Both the position numbers and the translations under genes were made by a program. Shown piece by piece: positions 46,111-53,554 of a DNA stretch of 64,000 nt. Within the stretch, counting starts at the first letter, position 1; each line of letters starts with the position of its first letter. This stretch comes from Candidatus Magnetocorallium paracelense (GTDB lineage Bacteria; Nitrospirota; Thermodesulfovibrionia; Thermodesulfovibrionales; Magnetobacteriaceae). The notes below the pieces were generated by a model that ran no database searches, was not told where the DNA came from, and worked only from the letters and a program-made list of their open reading frames with translations. The DNA lies in NCBI GenBank assembly GCA_029001845.1, contig JAREWP010000033.1:62001-126000 (forward strand), read 5' to 3'.

Positions 46111-47829
46111 TCATGGACGTTTATCCTCTATCTTGTAATTGAAAAGCTTCTTGTACAATGTCTTTCTGCTTATGCCCAACACTCTGGCTGTCTTGGCCTT
46201 ATTCCAGTCGGTCTTTTCAAGAGCATTCATTATTATCTCGATCTCCTCTTTGTTATCTGCGTCTTTATTAACGAATAGAGGCTTTTGTGTTGTAAACTTT
46301 TCAGGGATGTGATCTATTGTTATGATCGATTGATTACAGAGAATAAAAGCACTCTCAAGGCTGTGTTCCAGCTCTCTTACGTTACCCGGCCATGCATAGG
46401 CCGTAAAAATGTTCATCACTTCCGTTGAGACATACTCTATTTTCTTATGCATCTTCTTATTTAAAACCTTTATAAAATGTTCTGTAAGAAGGGGTATATC
46501 TTCGACTCTCTCTCTTAAAGGCGGGATTTGAAGCTCCACGACATGCAGTCTGTAATAGAGGTCTTCCCTGAAGGCGCCCAGGCGAACTTGTTTTGCCAGG
46601 TTTTTGTTAGTAGCCGCCAAGATTCTTACATCTATCTTTATCGGCCCCGTATCGCCTACTCTTTCGATTTCTTTTTCCTGTAATACCCTAAGAAGCCGTA
46701 CTTGTAAGGCAGGCGAGATATCGCCTATTTCATCGAGAAAAACAGTTCCCCCATCAGCTTTTTCAAACTTACCTGCTTTATTCCCGATTGCTCCGGTAAA
46801 AGAGCCTTTCACATGGCCAAAGAGCTCGCTCTCAAGAAGGTTATCGGCAAGGGCTGCGCAGTTAACTTTTACTAACGGTCTCCTGGAGGACGCTCCCAGG
46901 TGATGGAGGGCGTCGACAACAAGTTCCTTACCGGTTCCGCTCTCGCCTGTGATCAAAACCGTACTGTTTACTCTTGAAAGAGATTCAATTAATGAGAAAA
47001 CGCTTTGCATGAGTCGACTGACTCCTATCAGGTTGTGAAGTTGTCTTCTTTGACCTTTTTTATCCTCCAATTCATATAAATAGGTTTCATCTTTGATCGT
47101 CATCACAGAGCCTTGATAACTCCCTTTCCTCGTTAAAAGCGGATATGTGGACAGCGAGACGATTTGGTTTGGGCGGTCTCTCCTGACACACTCTAAGTGA
47201 TTTATTTTCGACTGTTTCCGGGTTCTTGCAGTTTCTTTCAATGCATCTATACATTTTTTGCTGCATGGCGCCCCTATTGAAGCTATGTGTTTACCTGCAA
47301 TGTTATCACGTCTGACATTACAGATAAAGGAATGCTGCTTATTCGTTTCTATTACATTCATATGGTGATTAATCGTTATAATAGCGTCTTGAGAGCTGTG
47401 AATGATTGCTTCCAAATGGATACGATAACTCTCGTTTTTATCGAGTATGTTCTTACGTTCCATCGCTTTTTGAGCAGCTCTGAGAAGAACATCTTTTTTA
47501 ACCGGCTTGGGTATATAATCATAAGCACCAAGACGTAACGCTTCGGCAGCGGTATCTATTGTCGGATAACCTGTAAACATAATCACCTGACAGTTTTCGC
47601 ACTGCTTTTTAATCTCTTTTAACACTTCTATTCCTGATTGATCTCCCAGTATAATGTCTATAAAAAAGAGATCGAACTCATGTGACTTGATGATCTCCAG
47701 GGCTTCGTTGACACCGGCTGCTGTCATAGAATCATAGCCGTCATGTTTGAAGAAAAGAGAAGCGCTGTCTCTTATTCCTTTTTCATCGTCAACTATTAAT
47801 ACTCTTGCTTTCAACTGAATCCTCTCCAA
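46111..47829 (-). CDS. NtrC-family sigma-54 response regulator with PAS domain
   Basis: The 572-residue activator has a receiver at 9-125 ([23 protein letters not shown], Asp near 56; YIPKPVKK), a PAS domain at about 140-250 with a CNVRR ... APCSKKC cysteine cluster, and the AAA+ domain at 268-500. The AAA+ part shows GESGTGKE near 295, GHVKGSFTGA as the sigma-54 loop (Ser for the first Ala), GGTVFLDEIGD and the R-finger region. A Fis-type helix-turn-helix ends the protein (NKAKTARVLGISRKTLYKKL). The start overlaps the preceding kinase gene by 41 bases, so kinase and regulator form a two-component pair. A sigma-54 target site was not found nearby. Confidence 0.95.
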   Translation of the reverse strand: MERIQLKARVLIVDDEKGIRDSASLFFKHDGYDSMTAAGVNEALEIIKSHEFDLFFIDIILGDQSGIEVLKEIKKQCENCQVIMFTGYPTIDTAAEALRLGAYDYIPKPVKKDVLLRAAQKAMERKNILDKNESYRIHLEAIIHSSQDAIITINHHMNVIETNKQHSFICNVRRDNIAGKHIASIGAPCSKKCIDALKETARTRKQSKINHLECVRRDRPNQIVSLSTYPLLTRKGSYQGSVMTIKDETYLYELEDKKGQRRQLHNLIGVSRLMQSVFSLIESLSRVNSTVLITGESGTGKELVVDALHHLGASSRRPLVKVNCAALADNLLESELFGHVKGSFTGAIGNKAGKFEKADGGTVFLDEIGDISPALQVRLLRVLQEKEIERVGDTGPIKIDVRILAATNKNLAKQVRLGAFREDLYYRLHVVELQIPPLRERVEDIPLLTEHFIKVLNKKMHKKIEYVSTEVMNIFTAYAWPGNVRELEHSLESAFILCNQSIITIDHIPEKFTTQKPLFVNKDADNKEEIEIIMNALEKTDWNKAKTARVLGISRKTLYKKLFNYKIEDKRP

Positions 47830-50779
47830 TCGGCAGATATATTATAAAAGTTGTGTATTCTCCTTCAACGCTTTCTATTGCAATCGCTCCATGATGATCC
47901 TGAATAATTCCGTGGCTAATGCTTAATCCGAGACCGGTCCCTTTGCCGGCCGGCTTTGTAGTGAAAAAGGGAGACAAAATTTTGTCTTTTATGTCACCGG
48001 GAATACCTGTTCCTCTGTCCGATACCTTAATTCTCATTGCAGAAGGAACGGCCTTGCGTAAATACTCGACAGTTATTTCGATAACTTTATTTTCTCCTCT
48101 TTGCCTGAACTTCTCATTGAGTGAATAGCGGGCATTACTGATTAAGTTCATGAAAACTTGTTGTATCTGTTGTCTGTCCATCGTTATTTCCGGTAAATCC
48201 TTTGGAATATCGATTGTAAGTCTTATTCCGTCATGTCTTAATTGAGTCCTGGCGATATTTAAAACATCGTCAAAAAGAGCGGACAGATTTGTTGGTTTTT
48301 TCCCCACGCCCGATTCTCTGGCAAAGGAGAGTAAACTTCTAACGATGTTGGAAATCCTGTCTCCTTCATTAATGATCTCTTCTGCGAACTGTCTGAAACC
48401 GGAGTCCCTGTCAGACATATCGATAATTAACTGAGCATAATTGATCATTGCCGTGACAGGGTTGTTTATCTCATGAGCAACGCCGGCCGAAAGCTCTCCC
48501 AATGAGGCCAGATGTTTTGATTGCATGGCTTTTGATTCCAATGCGATCCTTTCCGTAACATCACCGGCAAGCTCTATCACACCGGTAATTTCCCCTTTTT
48601 CGTTTTTCAGGGGAAAAGTGCGAGTCTCCCAGATCCTGTTCATAAAGTCTGTATGACGGCCCTCATCCTGCTTTCCTGTTTTAAAACTTCTCTGAGCAGG
48701 ACAATTACTGCAAGATTCTTTTCTATGCCATAATTCATAACAATAGCGTCCATTGTTCCCGGTAAATTCTATTCCTGTAGAATTCACGGCTCTTTTGTTG
48801 GCCCATACAACCTTTAAATCGGAATTCAAAAGAACTAAAGCATCCGATATGCCGTTTAAAAGTGTACTGAACTGCTGATAAAGCTCTTTGTACCTTTTTT
48901 CGCTGTCACTTAGCGCCTGAGCGGCTTTTTTTCTGGCTGAAATATCACGTATAATGATAATTATTGCATTTTGACCTTTCCATAATGTTTTAGACCATGT
49001 AACCTCTACATCTATTTGTTTTTCATCTTTGCATATTAACTGAGCATCAAACTGACTTGCCAGGTTCGCCATTATTAACAAATTAGCCGGTTTTTTAAAT
49101 GACAGAGAGGAAGAGCGAATATAAATCAACTCTCCCGATTTTTTCCGAATTATTTCTGCAGCATCATAACCGCTTAATTGACAGGCCCTTTTATTGGCGT
49201 AAACATGTTGCCCTGTTTCATAAGAAACAATAATACCGTCATTGGCGTTTTCTGCGAGAGCCTTGAAATTTACTTCGCTCTCTTTCAAGGCAGATTCGAT
49301 TTTTCTTGTTTTCGTAACATCCTGAACAGTGCCGATCATTCTTACCGCTTTGCCTTGTTCGTTAAACAACACTTCGCCATGTTCATAGACCGTTCTCTGC
49401 ACTCCGCCATTAAGCATTATTCTGTGATCCATTTTATATGGCTCGTTTTTGTGTAAAGCTTTATTCACGGCTTCTTTAACAGACTCCACATCTTCAGGGT
49501 GAACACTACTTAGAAAAGCCTCATAAGTTGCTTTAAACTCTTGCGGTTTTAATCCGAAAATACGAAAAATTTCGTCTGACCAATATACTGTATTATTCAC
49601 AATATCCCAATCCCAATTACCTATTTTAGCAATTCTCTGGGCCCTGGCGTAGCTTTCTTCGATTTTCTTTCTTTCCGTAATGTCTGTCGATATGCCGCAG
49701 GTTCCATAAAGGTTTCCTTCCCTGTCATATAAAGGAAATTTTATGGAAAGATATGTATGCAGTCCGTCATCCTGTCTGGCGGCCTCTTCTATCTCAATCG
49801 CCTTCCCCGTCTCTATTACCTTCAAATCGTTCATACGGTAATGGTCCGCCAACTCTTTAGGAAAAAAATCATAATCGCTTTTTCCTGCAATTTCCGACTT
49901 GCGAATATGAAACAGTTTTTCCAAACGTGAATTTATAAAAAGATATTTACCCTCTATATCTTTAACATAAATAATGGCGGTTGTATTGTCTATAATGGAT
50001 TGTAACAACCATCTGTTCTCCTTGAGCTTTCCTTCGATCTGCTTACGCTCCTCTATTTCATAAACCAGTCTTTTATTGGTTTCTTCAAGTTTATCAGTAC
50101 GTTCGGCAATTTTGCGGTCCAATTCATCATTGGCGTATTGCAGCTCTTTCTCCATTCGTTTGCTGTCGGCTATGTCATTTAAGCACGATCTGCTGTAAAC
50201 GATATCTCCCTGCTCATTTCTAACGGCAGTTGCGTTAAGAAGCACATCGATTTTGCCGCCGTCTTTTCTCTTTAATTGAAGTTCTGCATTATGTACTTCT
50301 CCTTTTGTTTTAAATATTTGAAAGGCCCCTTTTACGTTTGACATACAGCAGGGATGATATATTTTGTAAAGCGGCTGACCGATTAACTCACTTTTCTCGT
50401 AGCCCAGCTTATCTGCAAGGGTTCGATTACATTCATTAATTGTGCCTTTTTCAGCATCTACGGAAGCATACATGTCAGGAGCATTATCGTATAAATCCAA
50501 GTATTTAACTTCCGATTCCCTCAATTTATCTTCCAGTGTTTTTCGCCGTGTGATGTCTCTTGAGTTTACGACAGCTCCTGAAATCGTATGATCTGTTTCT
50601 CTAAAAGGATAATAATAAACATCCATGAATCTTTTACCGGTCTCAGGGAAGTCGAACCAGCTTTGGTAATGAATCTCCTCCCCCTCAAAACATCTGTCCA
50701 GGTATCCTTTTACAACAGAGGTAAAGAGTTCTTTGCCGAGCAGTTCCTCTACTGTGTGTCCTATAATCTCGTGTCCCAT
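47789..50779 (-). CDS. Multi-PAS histidine kinase with truncated first PAS
   Basis: The ATG at 50779 comes one base after the stop of the PAS-GGDEF gene; a TTG at 50797 is the only alternative, and an in-frame stop lies shortly upstream. The 996-residue protein opens in the middle of a PAS domain ([19 protein letters not shown]), so the first 35-40 residues of that fold are absent. Five complete PAS domains follow (about 85-210, 250-375, 376-495, 500-620, 630-740), then HisKA ([17 protein letters not shown], His near 768) and HATPase (865-985; [18 protein letters not shown]). The sixth PAS carries [14 protein letters not shown]. It has no membrane helix. It should phosphorylate the NtrC-type regulator encoded by the overlapping downstream gene. 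Confidence 0.9.
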   Translation of the reverse strand: MGHEIIGHTVEELLGKELFTSVVKGYLDRCFEGEEIHYQSWFDFPETGKRFMDVYYYPFRETDHTISGAVVNSRDITRRKTLEDKLRESEVKYLDLYDNAPDMYASVDAEKGTINECNRTLADKLGYEKSELIGQPLYKIYHPCCMSNVKGAFQIFKTKGEVHNAELQLKRKDGGKIDVLLNATAVRNEQGDIVYSRSCLNDIADSKRMEKELQYANDELDRKIAERTDKLEETNKRLVYEIEERKQIEGKLKENRWLLQSIIDNTTAIIYVKDIEGKYLFINSRLEKLFHIRKSEIAGKSDYDFFPKELADHYRMNDLKVIETGKAIEIEEAARQDDGLHTYLSIKFPLYDREGNLYGTCGISTDITERKKIEESYARAQRIAKIGNWDWDIVNNTVYWSDEIFRIFGLKPQEFKATYEAFLSSVHPEDVESVKEAVNKALHKNEPYKMDHRIMLNGGVQRTVYEHGEVLFNEQGKAVRMIGTVQDVTKTRKIESALKESEVNFKALAENANDGIIVSYETGQHVYANKRACQLSGYDAAEIIRKKSGELIYIRSSSLSFKKPANLLIMANLASQFDAQLICKDEKQIDVEVTWSKTLWKGQNAIIIIIRDISARKKAAQALSDSEKRYKELYQQFSTLLNGISDALVLLNSDLKVVWANKRAVNSTGIEFTGNNGRYCYELWHRKESCSNCPAQRSFKTGKQDEGRHTDFMNRIWETRTFPLKNEKGEITGVIELAGDVTERIALESKAMQSKHLASLGELSAGVAHEINNPVTAMINYAQLIIDMSDRDSGFRQFAEEIINEGDRISNIVRSLLSFARESGVGKKPTNLSALFDDVLNIARTQLRHDGIRLTIDIPKDLPEITMDRQQIQQVFMNLISNARYSLNEKFRQRGENKVIEITVEYLRKAVPSAMRIKVSDRGTGIPGDIKDKILSPFFTTKPAGKGTGLGLSISHGIIQDHHGAIAIESVEGEYTTFIIYLPIGEDSVESKSINS

Positions 50780-50780
50780 T

Positions 50781-51692
50781 TTAAAGTTGTTGATCAACGG
50801 CGACCGTTTTGTTTCGACCGGATCGCTTTGCTTTGTAAAGAGCTTTATCCGCTTTCTCTATCAATTCACCGGGAGAGGAGGTTTCCTTGTCTGCTTCGGC
50901 AACCCCTAAGCTTATGGTAATACTTACGGAATAGTCTTTAAAATCGATCTTGTGCTCCATGACAGACCTTCTCATCCTCTCAGCAACGACCATGGCCCCA
51001 TTGATATTGGTGTTTGGCAGCAGGCAACTGAACTCTTCCCCTCCGTATCTGGCCAGTACATCCACTTCTCTCATAGCAGAAAAAGCAATTGCCGATACGC
51101 TTTTTAAAACAAAATCGCCGCATCTGTGTCCGTATGCATCATTTACATTCTTAAAAAAATCTATATCGAACATGATCAGGCTGAGGGGTTTGTAATTCCT
51201 TTTGTTTTTATCGAACTCCTCCTTAAGACGTGTTTCCAGAAATCTCCTGTTATAAATGCCTGTCAAACCGTCAGTAATTGTCATTTCACAAAGTCTGTTC
51301 TCATAAGCAACATTGGCCGTTACATCCTGTATGGTGATGAAAATATATTGGATTATATTGTTTTCATCTCTGAGAGCGCCCATGATACAGCTCTGTTGCA
51401 TATTTTCGAACTCAAGGCCTAAATGGCCCACCGGTTTAAAAGGGAATAAATAACGGTGAAGTTTCTGAGAGAAGAATACAAAGTTTCCAAACTTTAAAAC
51501 AGACTTGAAACTGCGCAGAAATTTAGGTGTTCTCAAATCGGGATAATAATTAAAAATTGACGAACCTGTTATGTCCGCCTTATCGATTCCGCTGCTTAAT
51601 TCCATCCAGCGATTCCAATAGGTAACTTTAAAATCTTTGTCAAGGACTACCAGCCCTATATTTAATACATTGAATATCTCGGAAAAAATCAT
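50781..51692 (-). CDS. PAS-GGDEF diguanylate cyclase
   Basis: The 303-residue protein has one PAS domain at about 5-125 (NIGLVVLDKDFKVTYWNRWM; GSSIFNYYPDL; ending FITIQDVT) and a GGDEF domain at 135-300 with TITDGLTGIYNRRFLETRL, FDIDFFKNVNDAYGHRCGD and RYGGEEF. The I-site REVD lies five residues before GGEEF. It should make c-di-GMP in the cytoplasm under control of the PAS ligand or a partner. Its ATG overlaps the stop of the CheC gene (ATGA), so the two are translated together. Its own stop is one base before the kinase start. The GGDEF output therefore sits in the same unit as CheY/CheC and the sigma-54 system. Confidence 0.94.
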   Translation of the reverse strand: MIFSEIFNVLNIGLVVLDKDFKVTYWNRWMELSSGIDKADITGSSIFNYYPDLRTPKFLRSFKSVLKFGNFVFFSQKLHRYLFPFKPVGHLGLEFENMQQSCIMGALRDENNIIQYIFITIQDVTANVAYENRLCEMTITDGLTGIYNRRFLETRLKEEFDKNKRNYKPLSLIMFDIDFFKNVNDAYGHRCGDFVLKSVSAIAFSAMREVDVLARYGGEEFSCLLPNTNINGAMVVAERMRRSVMEHKIDFKDYSVSITISLGVAEADKETSSPGELIEKADKALYKAKRSGRNKTVAVDQQL

Positions 51693-52333
51693 TCGAATTG
51701 CCTCAAGTAGTCGTTTAACGCCTTTTTCAGCCAGCCTATAGATTCATTGTTGGTTACCAAAAAAAGAAAGCATGTCAGATCCTGAGCTTCAAAGTGAAAA
51801 GTGCTCTTTAAGACAAGGGCCCAGTTTTTCGGGTCATGAAGTTTTTGATATACACCGGAATCCTGAATATCTTCCACTATAATCCTTGGCGGCTCGTATA
51901 TAACGCTGTCATTCAGAAGTTCCGCCATCTTTCCCACACAGGCGCCGATCAGTATATTGCCGACTTCCATCAATATCTCCTTTTCCAGCTCTCCTGTGGC
52001 GTCGCACTCATAAAACATATCCTTATTTTCTCTAAACAGAGTGATGAACTTACTTTCGTTGTCTCGCGGGAATACGACAAGGGCGAAACCGTTAAAATTC
52101 CCCAGGAAATTTTGCTCTATTATGGTGTTGTATACAATATCCTCTTTGATATTGTTTTGAATGAATTCAGGTAATTCTGCCGCCTTTATCATCTTGAGCT
52201 GTGGTACGCTCAAAACGACATATATATCTATCACCTCGGAAAGATCTGCCGCTGCATTTCCGAAAACGATATTCATCAGTTCCTGAAAGGTATCTATTTC
52301 CAGATCGGTAAATGATGATGTGTTGTTATCCAT
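51689..52333 (-). CDS. cheC: CheC-like CheY-P phosphatase
   Basis: The ATG at 52333 follows AGAGGTGA; an in-frame ATG at 52348 overlaps that site. The 214-residue protein contains two CheC-type motifs: DTFQELMNIVFGNAAADLSE (about residue 10) and EKEILMEVGNILIGACVGKM (about 113), each with E-x2-N followed by a proline some 20 residues on (LSVP; EPP). CheC and CheX proteins remove phosphate from CheY. The receiver gene two places upstream is the obvious substrate, and the PAS-GGDEF gene overlaps downstream. With no CheD or CheA nearby, this looks like a signalling switch for c-di-GMP or gene control rather than classic chemotaxis. Confidence 0.85.
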   Translation of the reverse strand: MDNNTSSFTDLEIDTFQELMNIVFGNAAADLSEVIDIYVVLSVPQLKMIKAAELPEFIQNNIKEDIVYNTIIEQNFLGNFNGFALVVFPRDNESKFITLFRENKDMFYECDATGELEKEILMEVGNILIGACVGKMAELLNDSVIYEPPRIIVEDIQDSGVYQKLHDPKNWALVLKSTFHFEAQDLTCFLFLVTNNESIGWLKKALNDYLRQFE

Positions 52334-52453
52334 AAAATCACCTCTCATAAAATGTCAAATGACAAAATCCAAATGCCAATTTAATTCCAAATGACTCAAT
52401 GTCAAAGCATGCTTAATTTGCTTTTTTGACATGAGTCTGGTATTTGAGCCTTG

Positions 52454-52843
52454 TCATTTCTTTCTTACTATTGCTGAAAATATTAAAGACAACTCCTGAG
52501 CTTCATTCCAAAGTCTTCTGCATTCTTCTTTTTTCTCAGGATTTGCTTTTGCTATCATCCGTAGCAAATGCTTTGTTTCCTTTGATTCTTTTTTGCATAT
52601 ACTTATTTTATGTTTGAAATCCCTTTTTGACTCAGCCCCGTCAGCTTCCATATAGTTAGCACCAACACTCGTTCCTGATTTTACAATTTGACTTATTAAC
52701 GGGTTGTTAACAGGACTTTGAGCTATACCTTTTGCAAGGACAATTATCTCTTCTCCAAAGAGCGCAGTCCTCTCCTCTAAGTCGAATTTTTTGTCATTTG
52801 GCCTTTGACATTGATTTGGACTTTGAACTTTGTTATTTGACAT
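52454..52843 (-). CDS. Four-helix-bundle protein (S23/IVS type)
   Basis: The 129-residue protein has the family pattern: KFDLEERTALFGEEIIVLAK, the signature SGTSVGANYMEADGAESKRD around residue 60, and KISICKKESKETKHLLRMIA. These proteins are encoded in intervening sequences of 23S rRNA genes and also, as here, as free genes between other genes; their function is unknown. It separates the cheY-like gene, whose stop codon overlaps its start, from cheC. Both flanks consist of repeated TGTCAAATG/TTTGACATT motifs, and the first 20 codons run through this repeat. That suggests the gene arrived as a cassette with its flanks. Confidence 0.85.
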   Translation of the reverse strand: MSNNKVQSPNQCQRPNDKKFDLEERTALFGEEIIVLAKGIAQSPVNNPLISQIVKSGTSVGANYMEADGAESKRDFKHKISICKKESKETKHLLRMIAKANPEKKEECRRLWNEAQELSLIFSAIVRKK

Positions 52844-53229
52844 TATTTGAGGTTATCCTCTTCCAAATACTTCCTCACCTCCGACAAAGCCTCATGAATT
52901 ACATCCTTTACAGGCGGTTTTTTAAGCACCTTAAAAGCTCCCAGTCCTGACACTCTCTCTATCGTTCTCTTTTGAATATCTGCTGTCAGTACGAGGACTA
53001 TGGCGTTTGGGTTGATTTGTTTTATTTTTTCAAGGGCCTCAAAACCGTCCATTACAGGCATGGTTAAATCCAGAAAAGTAAGGTCCGGTTTAAATTCATT
53101 GAACTGCTCAAGAGCTTCTTTCCCGTTTCCCGCTTCCCGGATTTCGTACTCCCGATCTTTTAACAGCCAGCTCCTGAGCCCTATACGTGCGGCGCGGGAA
53201 TCGTCTACTATAAGAATTTTTTTTATCAT
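52843..53229 (-). CDS. CheY-like single-domain response regulator
   Basis: The ATG at 53229 lies six bases after GGAGGT; the ATG at 53235 directly abuts that site and is less likely. The 128-residue protein is one receiver: ILIVDDSRAARIGLRSWL, phospho-Asp in TFLDLTMPVMDG (about 57), Thr in LVLTADI, and Lys in VLKKPPVKD. It has no output domain. It opens the run of genes four-helix bundle, CheC, PAS-GGDEF, PAS-kinase, NtrC-type regulator. The CheC protein should dephosphorylate it, and the PAS-kinase encoded upstream at 53555 or in the operon could phosphorylate it. Confidence 0.93.
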   Translation of the reverse strand: MIKKILIVDDSRAARIGLRSWLLKDREYEIREAGNGKEALEQFNEFKPDLTFLDLTMPVMDGFEALEKIKQINPNAIVLVLTADIQKRTIERVSGLGAFKVLKKPPVKDVIHEALSEVRKYLEEDNLK

Positions 53230-53554
53230 TGGCATACCTCCCTGTTATCGGTTCACAGGGATTTGAGGTCTGAGGTCTGTTTAAGGTAACGGAGTGTATA
53301 AGCACTGATTATACGCCGGTTTTTAGGGGAAAACACTCAAACAGACCTCCCGTCCCTGATCCCTGTGAACTGCTTTAAATTAATAATAAAAACAGCAGTC
53401 ACTGTCAGCCTTCAGCCAAGGAAATATCTGACATTATGCAATAAAAGCGAAACTGTTCACAGAGTTCAGGGATCGGTGGTCTGTTTAAGTAGTTAAAAAC
53501 TGACAGCTAAATGCTTTTTGGGGGATAATCTCTTCTTCCTCTCCTGTCTCATCG
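53230..53554. repeat. Gap with facing ends of the GTTCACAG family
   Basis: 53249-53376 is bounded by GGTTCACAGGGATTTGAGGT and its inverted counterpart CCGTCCCTGATCCCTGTGAA, forming a 128-bp element with a divergent centre. 53452-53488 is another single end, and an AGCTGA-family fragment (ACAGCAGTCACTGTCAGCC) lies at 53392-53415. No gene was recognised. Confidence 0.55.
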
